DNA of 40,149 bases from Bacillota bacterium (GCA_017436705.1 JAFSCP010000034.1:1-40149), one strand, 5' to 3'. Shown: positions 24,533-32,703, counted from the stretch's first letter. Notes: generated by a model from the letters alone, not told the origin. Program-made: numbers and translations.

Positions 24533-27500
24533 TATTTCGGGAATTTCCGAAAGCCGCGTCGCACCGGTCGCGGCCAGTCTTTCTCAGCAAAAAGGTCAAA
24601 GTATAATCATAGTTTCCACCGATGTGCGAGCTAAACGATTGGCTTCTGATCTTTCTTTTTTTGTGAAAGACAGGGAAATCATGGTATTGCCGGGAGAAGA
24701 ACATTTTTTCCTGCGGTATGATGCAAAAAACCACGATCAGATGATTGACAGGTTAAAAGCTCTCAAAGCCCTGCGCACCGGCCAGCCGGCAGTGGTAATT
24801 GCGCCTGTTTCTGCTGCAATCAAAAAGATAACACCTCACAGCTATTTCGAAGAAAGTTCTCTGAAGATTACCCGGGGCGAAGATGTTGACCTTGAGAAAA
24901 TAAAAAAAGCTCTGGTGAAACTTGGTTATGAACGTATGGAAATCGTCGACGGCCGTGGCCAGTTCAGCGTCCGCGGCGGTATAATAGATGTGTTCACGCC
25001 GGATGGGAATTACCCATACAGAATTGAACTATTCGGTACAGAAGTGGATTCTGTCAGAACTTTTGATACTGATACCCAGCGCTCCGTGGAAAACCTTAAA
25101 TCAATTGAAATCTATCCAGCTGAGCAGATTCTGGCATCAGATGATATCTTCGGAAAAGCGTCAGATAAAATATATAAAGATTATTCGAAAGCTGCTGCGG
25201 CAGCTGAGTCAAAAAATGTCGAACTCGCTGAAAAAATCCGCAGGACCCGCGATGAACTCTGCGAATACATCAGAAGCGTTTCCAACCTGCAGCTTCTCGA
25301 AAACTATATTCACTATTTTTACGACCATACGGAATATCTCTGGGACTACATGCAGGACGGAGTTGTTATGGTTGATGACCCGGACCGAATTTACGAAGCT
25401 CTGGAGCTGCGCGATAAGGAGCAGCAGACTGACTTCGGCGTTCTTTTAGAGCGCGGTCAGACAATCGGCAAGGACGCGGAAAGTCTTTCAGGTACTGCAG
25501 ACTTCCAGAAAGTATTCAAGCTTAATGATGTGGCAGTATTCACGCCGTTCCCTAAAAAAATTCAGGGTATAGATACCTTTGACAAGGTCTATAACATGCA
25601 GAGCCGCCAGACGCTGGTTTTCAACGGCAAGATGAACGTGCTTGAGACCGAGCTGAAGACTTATGTGAAGAAGGGCTACAAGGTTACCATAGTCTGTGCA
25701 TCTCCTGAGCGTCTGGAAAATCTGAGAGAGTTTACGGAAAGAATAGGTCTGGAAGGCAAAATACGTTTTGAACAGGGAAGTCTGACTGCAGGTATTGACC
25801 TGCCTACAGAGAAACTTTGCTGGATCAGCGAAAACGATATTTTTGCAAGCCACAAAAAGGCCCGCAAGAAAAAATACAAGGATAAGGGTCAGAAAATCCA
25901 GTCTTTTGCGGATATGCGCGAGGGCGACTTTGTAGTTCACGAAAACCACGGCATCGGTAAGTTCATCGGCATTGAGCAGCTTACTGTCCAGGGAGAAAAG
26001 AAGGACTACATTAAAATCAAATACGCAGGCAACGATATGCTTTATGTTCCCGTGGAACAGATGGACATCGTTCAGAAATATATCGGCGGCGACGGAATTG
26101 CGCCGAAAATCAACAAGCTCAGCGGCGGCGAGTGGAAAGCTACCAAGGCTAAGGCCAAGGCGGCAATCGCTGTCATGGCCAAAGATCTCATCGACCTTTA
26201 TGCACAGCGCAAGATGGTCAAAGGTCACAATTTCGGCCCGGATACCATCTGGCAGAAGGAATTCGAGGACAGCTTCCCTTATCAGGAAACTGACGACCAG
26301 CTCCGTTCCATCGAAGAAATCAAAAAAGACATGGAAAAGCCTTTTTCCATGGACAGACTGCTTTGCGGCGATGTGGGTTTCGGTAAGACAGAAGTTGCTG
26401 CACGTGCGCTTTTCAAATGCGTTGCTGACGGCAAGCAGGCGGCAGTGCTGGTGCCTACCACAATCCTGGCAAATCAGCACTACTATACATTAAAAGAACG
26501 TTTTGAAAACTTCCCGTTCAAGGTTGAAGTACTCAGCAGATTCAGAAGTCCGGCGCAGCAGGATGAAATAGTAAGTAAAGTTGAAAAAGGCCAGATAGAC
26601 CTTATTATCGGAACACATCGATTATTGTCGAAAGATGTTAAATTCAAGGACCTTGGCCTGCTTGTAATAGACGAAGAACAGCGCTTTGGTGTAGAAGCCA
26701 AAGAAAATATCAAAAAGTTAAAGACCAACGTAGATGTGCTGACTCTTTCTGCAACACCTATTCCACGTACTCTCAATATGTCCCTGACCGGAATCAAGGA
26801 TATGAGTATTATCGAAGAGCCGCCTGAGGAAAGATATCCTGTCCAGACTTATGTTCTGGAGCAGGATGACCAGCTTCTCAAGGAAATCATTGAAAGGGAA
26901 CTTGGCCGCGGCGGTCAGGTATACGTCGTATTCAACAGGGTAAGAGGAATTCAGCAGATTGCTGAAAAAATAGAAGAACTTGTACCGGAAGCAAATGTTG
27001 TGGTCGGTCATGGACAGATGAACGAGCATGCTCTGGAAAATGTAATGCTTAGTTTCATCAACGGAGAAAGCAATGTGCTTGTGTCCACCACAATTATCGA
27101 GTCCGGACTGGATATCCCTAATGCCAACACAATGATTGTAATGGACTCCGACAGGTACGGTCTGTCACAGCTTTATCAGCTTAGAGGCCGCGTTGGCCGT
27201 TCAAACCGTATGGCATACGCGTATCTTATGTACCAGAAGGACAAAGTCCTCACAGAAGTTGCCGAAAAACGTCTTAAAGCAATCCGTGAATTCACCGAAT
27301 TCGGTTCCGGTTTCAAGGTTGCAATGCGTGACCTGGAAATCCGTGGTGCCGGAAACCTGCTTGGCACAGAGCAGTCGGGCCATATGATGAACATCGGTTA
27401 TGAACTTTACTGCAAGATGGTAGATGATGCTGTCAGGGCGCTGCAGGGCGAAATCGTCAACGAAAACCGCGAGGAAACTTCCGTGGAAATTCCTGTTTCT

Positions 27501-28016
27501 GCGTACATTCCTGAACGTTATATCGAAAATGAATCTCTCAAACTGCAGATGTACAAGAAGATTGCCGGTGTCCACACTTACGACGATGAGGATGAAATCA
27601 TCGACGAAATGCTGGACCGTTTCGGAGATGTGCCACGTGAGACAGTGAATCTGGTAAAGATAGCCCACATCAGATATCTTGCCGGCGAAATGTCTGTCAC
27701 CAGAATCCATCAGGAAAAGAATGATTCAGCACCGATTACTGGTAAGAGCAAGCTGGCTAAAGCTGCAGCTGCAAACACTAATGTACGCATTGTGTTTACT
27801 TTTGCGCAGAAGAACCCGCTCAGCGGTTTTGCACTTTTCAATCTTAACGAGCGATACGGAAACAGAGTATTCGTTCATGGCGGCGTGGAGCCTTTCATCA
27901 GACTTACCTGCAGCCCGAAGAATATGCTGGATGAAGTCATTGATGCACTGGATATCCTTAATGAAGGAAAAAAGGGAAGTCTAACTGATAAGGAAAGAAA
28001 ATTAAGTGTTATATGA
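24525..28016 (+). CDS. mfd: Transcription-repair coupling factor
   Basis: A 1163-residue DNA translocase that removes stalled RNA polymerase and recruits UvrA. Domains seen: UvrB-like N-terminal region (FSVRGGIIDVFTPDGNYPYR, about 152-170), CarD-like RNA-polymerase-interaction domain (EGDFVVHENHGIGKFIG, about 466), helicase motifs with Walker A GDVGFGKTE (about 614) and DEEQ (about 718), SATPIPRTL, QLRGRVGRS, and the TRG motif region FKVAMRDLEIRGAGNLLG (about 928-945), then the C-terminal TRCF domain. Full length. It overlaps pth by 8 bases. No terminator follows until the hairpin at 28135. Confidence 0.97.
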   Translation: MINISGISESRVAPVAASLSQQKGQSIIIVSTDVRAKRLASDLSFFVKDREIMVLPGEEHFFLRYDAKNHDQMIDRLKALKALRTGQPAVVIAPVSAAIKKITPHSYFEESSLKITRGEDVDLEKIKKALVKLGYERMEIVDGRGQFSVRGGIIDVFTPDGNYPYRIELFGTEVDSVRTFDTDTQRSVENLKSIEIYPAEQILASDDIFGKASDKIYKDYSKAAAAAESKNVELAEKIRRTRDELCEYIRSVSNLQLLENYIHYFYDHTEYLWDYMQDGVVMVDDPDRIYEALELRDKEQQTDFGVLLERGQTIGKDAESLSGTADFQKVFKLNDVAVFTPFPKKIQGIDTFDKVYNMQSRQTLVFNGKMNVLETELKTYVKKGYKVTIVCASPERLENLREFTERIGLEGKIRFEQGSLTAGIDLPTEKLCWISENDIFASHKKARKKKYKDKGQKIQSFADMREGDFVVHENHGIGKFIGIEQLTVQGEKKDYIKIKYAGNDMLYVPVEQMDIVQKYIGGDGIAPKINKLSGGEWKATKAKAKAAIAVMAKDLIDLYAQRKMVKGHNFGPDTIWQKEFEDSFPYQETDDQLRSIEEIKKDMEKPFSMDRLLCGDVGFGKTEVAARALFKCVADGKQAAVLVPTTILANQHYYTLKERFENFPFKVEVLSRFRSPAQQDEIVSKVEKGQIDLIIGTHRLLSKDVKFKDLGLLVIDEEQRFGVEAKENIKKLKTNVDVLTLSATPIPRTLNMSLTGIKDMSIIEEPPEERYPVQTYVLEQDDQLLKEIIERELGRGGQVYVVFNRVRGIQQIAEKIEELVPEANVVVGHGQMNEHALENVMLSFINGESNVLVSTTIIESGLDIPNANTMIVMDSDRYGLSQLYQLRGRVGRSNRMAYAYLMYQKDKVLTEVAEKRLKAIREFTEFGSGFKVAMRDLEIRGAGNLLGTEQSGHMMNIGYELYCKMVDDAVRALQGEIVNENREETSVEIPVSAYIPERYIENESLKLQMYKKIAGVHTYDDEDEIIDEMLDRFGDVPRETVNLVKIAHIRYLAGEMSVTRIHQEKNDSAPITGKSKLAKAAAANTNVRIVFTFAQKNPLSGFALFNLNERYGNRVFVHGGVEPFIRLTCSPKNMLDEVIDALDILNEGKKGSLTDKERKLSVI

Positions 28017-28057
28017 AAAGATAAAATTAGATGTGGTAATTTTTATCAATTCCTGGT

Positions 28058-28086
28058 TTGACAAATGTAAGCATCTGGTATATAAT
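28058..28086 (+). promoter_or_regulatory. Perfect consensus promoter for a short plus-strand RNA
   Basis: TTGACA (28058-28063), exactly 17 bp, TATAAT (28081-28086): a full consensus sigma-A promoter. Only about 75 bases downstream lies a strong terminator, and no open reading frame with a ribosome binding site is present in between, so it points to a small RNA. Confidence 0.85.
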
Positions 28087-28092
28087 ACAGTT

Positions 28093-28168
28093 ACAGAAAA
28101 CATAGTGGATTATGTATTTCAATCGAACTCAATGAAAAAACCCAGAGGTGTGAGCTCTGGGTTTTTTA
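28093..28168 (+). ncRNA. Candidate small RNA, possibly antisense to the 28.2-kb peptide mRNA
   Basis: Predicted from the consensus promoter at 28058-28086 and the terminator at 28135-28167: an RNA of about 75 nt. Its 3' part is complementary to the 3' end of the convergent minus-strand peptide mRNA. This is the layout of type I toxin-antitoxin loci such as txpA/ratA and bsrG/SR4, but with a shorter predicted overlap. Existence is inferred from signals only. Confidence 0.55.
28135..28167. terminator. Strong bidirectional terminator
   Basis: Arms CCCAGAG (28141-28147) and CTCTGGG (28155-28161) extended by six A-T pairs on each side give a 13-bp stem with A runs before and T runs after in both directions. 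It ends mfd and the candidate small RNA on the plus strand and the small peptide mRNA on the minus strand. Confidence 0.92.
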
Positions 28169-28181
28169 TTTGGGTGGCTGG

Positions 28182-28271
28182 TCATTTCTTGCCGTCCAAC
28201 CACTTACAAATGTAATAACTGATTACATTCGCCATGACGGCAATAATAGTGGATGTCACTATGTAAGTCAA
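28182..28271 (-). CDS. 29-residue hydrophobic peptide, type I toxin-like
   Basis: A TTG-initiated 29-codon frame with a strong ribosome binding site, AAAGGAGGTGAG, 9 bases upstream. The peptide has one hydrophobic helix (TYIVTSTIIAVMANVISYYI) followed by the charged end CKWLDGKK, the profile of membrane-acting type I toxins and other short membrane peptides; the KWLD ending resembles small peptides often seen in Bacillota, from memory only. The leader contains CCTCCCTT just upstream of the AAGGAGG, able to pair with and hide the ribosome binding site, as in known type I toxin mRNAs. It converges with a candidate small RNA at a shared terminator. Confidence 0.68.
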   Translation of the reverse strand: MTYIVTSTIIAVMANVISYYICKWLDGKK

Positions 28272-28275
28272 TCGT

Positions 28276-28300
28276 TCTCACCTCCTTTACAAGGGAGGAA
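28276..28300 (-). promoter_or_regulatory. Shine-Dalgarno-sequestering hairpin of the peptide mRNA
   Basis: On the minus strand CCTCCCTT and AAGGAGG flank the 3-nt GTA. Seven pairs with one bulged C would bury the ribosome binding site of the 29-residue peptide near the 5' end of its mRNA. Confidence 0.6.
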
Positions 28301-28311
28301 CCAGCGAAACT

Positions 28312-28320
28312 AGTATATCA
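28312..28320 (-). promoter_or_regulatory. Extended -10 promoter of the peptide gene
   Basis: On the minus strand TGA followed by TATACT (28320 to 28312). The -35 region, TTTATT, is weak. A start near 28305 would give an mRNA of about 170 nt to the terminator, typical in size for type I toxin messages. Confidence 0.55.
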
Positions 28321-28400
28321 TAATTTGAATGGAAAATAAATACATAAAAGTAAAATGATGAAATTAAAATGTTTGTTGCTTTTTTAAACGCATTGTAGTA

Positions 28401-28409
28401 TGTTAAAAT
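28401..28409 (+). promoter_or_regulatory. Extended -10 promoter of the FN3 protein gene
   Basis: TGT followed by TAAAAT (28401-28409), 31 bases before the TTG start at 28440. No good -35 hexamer at 17 bp. Confidence 0.45.
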
Positions 28410-28439
28410 TAAATAAAGAACAGAATCGAGGTGTTTTCT

Positions 28440-28961
28440 TTGAAAAAGCAATTTACAGTCGTTTTACTAATGGTAACACTCTTTTTCACCTCAGTTACAT
28501 CTGCTTTTGGGACATCAAAACTTGATAAACCTGTTATTAATGAAGTGAAAAGTGTAAGCTCATCTTATCTGAAGATTTCCTGGTCTGAAGTAGATGATGC
28601 AGAAGAATATAAAGTTTATCGTTCATCTTCCAGTGATGGAAAATATAAATTGTGTGGCACAACAGAAAATACTTATTATAAAGATAAAAGTATCAAAACA
28701 GGTACGAAGTATTATTACAAGGTACGTGCTGTATCGGATGGAGAGTACGATGATAGTGCACTGAGCAAATGGAAGTCTGGAAAGGTTTCTAAAAGTAATT
28801 CAAATTCTGCAAAATCTTCTGCAGGAAAGGTTGTTTATATAACTAAAACAGGAGAAAAATATCATGTATATGGCTGCAGATATTTAAAGAAGAGTTGTAT
28901 AGAAATATCTCTTAGCAGTGCGAAAAATCAAGGATATACTGCATGCTCAGTATGTTACTAA
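28440..28961 (+). CDS. Secreted fibronectin type III protein with C-terminal Ada-like metal-site motif
   Basis: A 173-residue exported protein. Residues 1-24 are a signal peptide (MKKQF, hydrophobic stretch, cleavage probably after TSAFG). Residues about 30-118 form one FN3 domain (LKISWSEVDDAEEYKVYRSS, TKYYYKVRAVSDG). A Ser/Asn-rich linker leads to a C-terminal segment ITKTGEKYHVYGCRYLKKSC ... ACSVCY, with the spacing of cysteines and a histidine seen in Ada-type zinc-binding motifs attached to secreted nucleases. TTG at 28440 is chosen because GAGGTG (28428-28433) is its ribosome binding site. Codon use is AT-rich, and the gene interrupts the conserved mfd-spoVT order. Role unknown. Confidence 0.75.
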   Translation: MKKQFTVVLLMVTLFFTSVTSAFGTSKLDKPVINEVKSVSSSYLKISWSEVDDAEEYKVYRSSSSDGKYKLCGTTENTYYKDKSIKTGTKYYYKVRAVSDGEYDDSALSKWKSGKVSKSNSNSAKSSAGKVVYITKTGEKYHVYGCRYLKKSCIEISLSSAKNQGYTACSVCY

Positions 28962-28965
28962 AAGC

Positions 28966-28996
28966 AAAAAGTCCGGAATCTGGTCCGGACTTTTTT
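28966..28996. terminator. Bidirectional terminator between the FN3 gene and spoVT
   Basis: Twelve-base-pair stem: AAAAAGTCCGGA (28966-28977) with TCCGGACTTTTT (28984-28995), 6-nt loop, A and T runs on both sides. Confidence 0.92.
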
Positions 28997-29007
28997 GATG
29001 CAGTAAT

Positions 29008-29499
29008 TCAGTTTTCCATCTGTTTGGCCAGCAGTGATGCGCCGATTTCGGCGGCTTTCAGCTCAGTGTCACCCAGGGTTTTGTTGTCCTTAGGCAAGAT
29101 AGTAATGGAACCTATCGGATCGCCCTGGGAAATAATGGGGACCACAATTTTTGAATCATTCAGGTAACGGTTTTTGCTCTGGATGATTTTATCAAGTTCG
29201 CTGTCCACTTTTTTATCTGCAAAATCTTTTTTGTTTGCTCCCCATGCGGAGATGACCTGATCAGTATCGGAGACGATGATGGTGGCACCGAGTACCTTGG
29301 AAACGCTTTCTGCGTATTCGTCGGCAAACTGACTCAGTTCGTTGATGGGAGAGTATTTTTTGAGAATAACCTCACCTGCAGTCCCTGTGTAGATTTCAAG
29401 CGGGTCGCCTTCTCTTATGCGGAGCACGCGCCTGATTTCTTTGGGAACAACCACTCTTCCAAGATCGTCTATTCTTCTTACAATACCTGTTGCTTTCAT
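29008..29499 (-). CDS. spoVT: Stage V sporulation regulator SpoVT (AbrB-like)
   Basis: A 163-residue transcription factor with an N-terminal AbrB-type swapped-hairpin DNA-binding domain (MKATGIVRRIDDLGRVVVPK, EIRRVLRIREGDPLEIYTG) and a C-terminal GAF-like domain (about 55-163). In Bacillus it is made under sigma-G in the forespore and adjusts sigma-G genes. Full length and intact. Ribosome binding site GGAGG. Located after mfd as in Bacillus but on the opposite strand. Confidence 0.95.
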   Translation of the reverse strand: MKATGIVRRIDDLGRVVVPKEIRRVLRIREGDPLEIYTGTAGEVILKKYSPINELSQFADEYAESVSKVLGATIIVSDTDQVISAWGANKKDFADKKVDSELDKIIQSKNRYLNDSKIVVPIISQGDPIGSITILPKDNKTLGDTELKAAEIGASLLAKQMEN

Positions 29500-29530
29500 G
29501 TAATTTTTCCTCCGTAAATCGTTGTAAATA

Positions 29531-29559
29531 TAGTATTTGCACAGGAAAAAATTATATTC
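29531..29559 (-). promoter_or_regulatory. Possible sigma-G/F-type promoter of spoVT
   Basis: On the minus strand GAATA (29555-29559), fitting the GHATR -35 of forespore sigma factors, 17 bp, then AATACTA (29531-29537), one base off the CATNNTA-type -10. No good vegetative promoter with both boxes is seen. This agrees with the sigma-G control of spoVT in Bacillus but rests on a short degenerate match. Confidence 0.4.
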
Positions 29560-29572
29560 CTCAAAAAATATC

Positions 29573-29601
29573 TTGCATTTTATTGAGATAAAGTGTAGAA
29601 T
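29573..29601 (+). promoter_or_regulatory. Promoter of the pepV-yfcC operon
   Basis: TTGCAT (29573-29578), 17-bp spacer, TAGAAT (29596-29601); start near 29608, 58 bases before pepV. Confidence 0.68.
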
Positions 29602-29665
29602 GGTTAAGCTTGTGTTTGTTTTTTTATAAGAACAATTTTATAAATATTATTAAGGATGGTTAATT

Positions 29666-31036
29666 ATGGATTTTAAAAAAGCAATTGAAGCGTCAATGCA
29701 GCCTTTGACAGAAGATATTGCTGCTCTTTGCAGAATAAACAGTGTTGAAGGTGAAGCAAAGCCAGGAATGCCTTTTGGCGAAGGCGTTGCACAGGCTCTG
29801 GAAACTGCACTTAAAATGGGGGCAGATATGGGCTTCAGAACAGAAAATTTTGACAACTATGTAGGTCATATTGAAATGGGTGAAGGCGAAGAACTTGTTG
29901 GAATCCTTGGACATGTGGACGTAGTACCTGCCGGAGAAGGATGGAATACTGATCCATGGGGCGGTGTTATTACAGACGGCAAAATCATCGGCAGAGGTGT
30001 GCTTGATGATAAGGGACCTGTTCTTACATGTCTGTATGCTATGAAAATTCTCAAGGAATTAAATGTTCCGTTAAGCAAGAGAGTAAGAATTATTCTTGGT
30101 ACCAATGAGGAAACTGACTGGAAGTGCATGAACTACTATTTAAACGAAGTAAAGCCTGAACTTCCTACAATGGCTTTCTCACCAGACTCTGAATTCCCGC
30201 TTACTTATGCTGAACTGGGACTTCTTCAGTTCACACTTACACGTAAAATTTCAGAAACAATTGAAATTGAAGGCGGAAATGCGTTCAACTCTGTTCCATC
30301 TTCCGCAAAGATTGCTCTGCCTGCTGAAATGAAGCCAGCTCTTGAAACAGCAGTCGCTGCAGCAGAAGATGCTTCTATCTACACAATCACAGAAGAAGAC
30401 GGCAAGGTTGTTCTCAAGGTCAAGGGTGTAGGCGCACATGCTGCTCACCTTCAGGAAGGAAAGAACGCCATCAGCTACATGATGGATGTTCTCGGCAGAA
30501 TGCCTTTAACAGGAGAACTTAAGGAAATTGTTGATTTCTATAATGAACACTTCGGCCTTTGCTTATACGGCGAAAAGATGGGTATTGCATGTTCCGATGA
30601 AGACTGCGGCCCGCTTACATTAAATGTTGGTATGGTGAAAGCAGAAAACGGCAAGTTTACTTTCTGCTGCGACAGCAGAGTTCCTGTAAGCTTCCAGCCT
30701 GCAGATGTTATCGCAAAGCTTGAAGCTAAGGCTGCTCAGACAGGCTATGACTATGAAACTCACTCTACTGAAAGACCTCTTTACGTTCCAAGAGATTCCA
30801 AGCTTGTGACAACTCTTATGGACGCATACAGAAAGGTTACAGGAGATACAGAAAGTCAGCCTCAGTCATCCGGTGGTGCTACATACTCCAGAACTATGGA
30901 AAACTGCGTTGCATTCGGCTGCCTGCTTCCGGGCCAGGAAGATACAATGCACATGGCCAACGAATATCTTGAAATTGACAAGCTGAAAATCTGGCTTGAA
31001 ATCATGCTTGAAGCAATTTATCAGCTTGCAAAATAA
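29666..31036 (+). CDS. pepV: PepV-type dipeptidase (M20, Sapep family)
   Basis: A 456-residue cytoplasmic metallo-dipeptidase of the M20 family. Seen: the metal/catalytic motifs ILGHVDVVPAGEGWNTDPWG, GRGVLDDKGP, GTNEETDWKCMNYY (catalytic Glu pair), SPDSEFPLTYAELG and, near the C-terminus, SSGGATYSRTMENCVAFG. Such enzymes hydrolyse a wide range of dipeptides, including some beta-alanyl and D-containing ones. ATG after AAGGATGG. It leads an operon with the YfcC-like carrier 27 bases on, consistent with use of peptides as carbon and energy source. Confidence 0.93.
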   Translation: MDFKKAIEASMQPLTEDIAALCRINSVEGEAKPGMPFGEGVAQALETALKMGADMGFRTENFDNYVGHIEMGEGEELVGILGHVDVVPAGEGWNTDPWGGVITDGKIIGRGVLDDKGPVLTCLYAMKILKELNVPLSKRVRIILGTNEETDWKCMNYYLNEVKPELPTMAFSPDSEFPLTYAELGLLQFTLTRKISETIEIEGGNAFNSVPSSAKIALPAEMKPALETAVAAAEDASIYTITEEDGKVVLKVKGVGAHAAHLQEGKNAISYMMDVLGRMPLTGELKEIVDFYNEHFGLCLYGEKMGIACSDEDCGPLTLNVGMVKAENGKFTFCCDSRVPVSFQPADVIAKLEAKAAQTGYDYETHSTERPLYVPRDSKLVTTLMDAYRKVTGDTESQPQSSGGATYSRTMENCVAFGCLLPGQEDTMHMANEYLEIDKLKIWLEIMLEAIYQLAK

Positions 31037-31063
31037 AAATATTAAAACTTGGAGGAATTATCA

Positions 31064-32593
31064 ATGAAGAAAAAATTTCAGATGCCTTCAGCATTGATGA
31101 TCGTAACGATCTTCTTATTCATTGTTGGTTTACTTACTTGGTTCGTACCAACTTCCGTAGTAGTTGATGGAGAAATTATCTTCAACGCTGCTTTTGATGC
31201 TGACGGTAATGTAATTGAAAATGCCGGTACTTCTCCGGTAGGTCTCTGGGACTTCTTCTTAGCGCCAATCCTTGGCTTACAGGAAGGTGTTCAGGTTGCC
31301 GCTGCTCTTATCGTATCCGGCGGTTTCGTAGCAGTATTAAACAAGACAGGTGCTTTAGACGCTGGTATCGGTGCGTTACTGAGAAGATTCAGCGGAAACA
31401 CTCTGATCTGCGTTCTTATGTTTGCGTTCGCATTAATGGGTACAGTTTACGGATTATGGGAAGAACTGCCTGCTTACGCTATCGTAGTAATCCCGATGTT
31501 CTTAGCTGCAGGCTATGATGCATTCACAGGTATCATGGTTATTATCGTTGGTGCTGTTGCCGGTAACATGGCTGACATCGTTAACCCTTACGCTATCGGT
31601 GCTGCTGTTGCTGCTATCGGTGACGAAACTTTAGGTATCGGTGATGGTATCGTTCTGAGAATGGTCCTGTTCGTAGTATTATTAGTAATGGGCTGCTTCT
31701 TCGTAATCAGATACGCTAATTCTGTTAAGAAGGATCCTGCAAAATCCGTTGTAGACAACCCTGAAGCTGCAAGCTTACACGCATCTTTTGATGTTGAAGA
31801 AATCAAGCCTTTAACAGCTAAGCACAAAGCTTCCCTTGTTATCTTCGCTTTAGTAATCATCGTGACTATCGTTGGTTATGCTCCGTGGGATTCCATCGGT
31901 GATGGCGAAACTGTATTCAACGCAGTTAACAGCTACAAGAACTTATCCGGTACTTTCATCGGCAACTTACTTGGTGTTGACGGTTTATGCGAATTCGCAT
32001 GGTGGTACTTCGATGAATTCTGTGCTACATGGTTAATCGGTGCTGTATTAATTGCTATTGTAAACAAGATGCCTGAAAAGGAATTCGTTTCCACATTCGT
32101 TGCTGGTGCTGCTGACCTTATGTCTGTTATCCTGGTATTAGCTGTATCCAGAGGTATCGGCGTGTTCATGGGCGACAAGTACTCCGGTATGTCCATCACA
32201 TTCATTTACTGGCTTAAGGACATCTTGACAGGCGTTCCATTATGGGCATTCGTTATCGCTGCAATCGCAGTATACCTGCTCATCGCTCTGTTCTTACAGT
32301 CCACTTCCGGCGTTGCTGGTATCACAATGCCAATCTTCGGTGCTATCGCATTAGCGTTATTCTCAACAACAGCTGTTGGCGGTACTGCTGGCCAGGTTCT
32401 GTTAATTTCTGCATTCACTTGCGGTGTTAACTTTATATGCGGTATATATCCGGAAGCAACCAACATGGCTATGTGTGATATGACAGGTACTTCATATCCT
32501 GTATACTTAAAGACTATGGTTAAGACATTAGTTCCGATGTTAGTTGTTGCAGCAATTATTATCTCAATTGCTCCATATATTGGTTTAGTATAA
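31064..32593 (+). CDS. YfcC-family (basic amino acid/C4-dicarboxylate-like) membrane carrier
   Basis: A 509-residue carrier with about 12 hydrophobic segments and the family start FQMPSALMIVTIFLFIVGLL ... WFVP. It matches the YfcC/DcuC group (PF03606): GGFVAVLNKTGALDAGIGAL, MGTVYGLWEELPAYAIVVIP, NPYAIGAA and TSGVAGITMPIFG. Relatives include arginine/ornithine exchangers and dicarboxylate carriers; substrate not readable. ATG at 31064 is chosen because TTGGAGG just upstream is the ribosome binding site. It follows pepV and may export or exchange the amino acids released. Confidence 0.88.
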   Translation: MKKKFQMPSALMIVTIFLFIVGLLTWFVPTSVVVDGEIIFNAAFDADGNVIENAGTSPVGLWDFFLAPILGLQEGVQVAAALIVSGGFVAVLNKTGALDAGIGALLRRFSGNTLICVLMFAFALMGTVYGLWEELPAYAIVVIPMFLAAGYDAFTGIMVIIVGAVAGNMADIVNPYAIGAAVAAIGDETLGIGDGIVLRMVLFVVLLVMGCFFVIRYANSVKKDPAKSVVDNPEAASLHASFDVEEIKPLTAKHKASLVIFALVIIVTIVGYAPWDSIGDGETVFNAVNSYKNLSGTFIGNLLGVDGLCEFAWWYFDEFCATWLIGAVLIAIVNKMPEKEFVSTFVAGAADLMSVILVLAVSRGIGVFMGDKYSGMSITFIYWLKDILTGVPLWAFVIAAIAVYLLIALFLQSTSGVAGITMPIFGAIALALFSTTAVGGTAGQVLLISAFTCGVNFICGIYPEATNMAMCDMTGTSYPVYLKTMVKTLVPMLVVAAIIISIAPYIGLV

Positions 32594-32614
32594 TCTGCAT
32601 AATATTGATTCTTA

Positions 32615-32646
32615 AGAGGTTTGCCAGCAGGCAGGCCTCTTTTTTT
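32615..32646 (+). terminator. Terminator after the YfcC-like gene
   Basis: Eleven-base-pair stem (32615-32625 with 32630-32640, two G-T pairs), loop AGCA, followed by TTTTTT. Confidence 0.85.
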
Positions 32647-32667
32647 CGTTGTTTTCACCTAATCTTC

Positions 32668-32697
32668 TTGGAAAACAGTGGCAGCTTATGGTATAAT
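32668..32697 (+). promoter_or_regulatory. Promoter of the amidohydrolase gene
   Basis: TTGGAA (32668-32673), 18 bp, extended -10 TGG-TATAAT ending at 32697. Start would be near 32704, right at the base of the hairpin at 32704-32728. Confidence 0.75.
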
Positions 32698-32703
32698 GTA
32701 TCT

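Noticed and set aside
25488-26480. Minus-strand frame of 330 codons inside mfd
   Set aside because: Lies fully opposite conserved Mfd domains; no ribosome binding site or recognisable motif.
28006-28215. Plus-strand frame after mfd
   Set aside because: Runs through the consensus promoter and the terminator hairpin and is antisense to the 29-residue peptide; no ribosome binding site.
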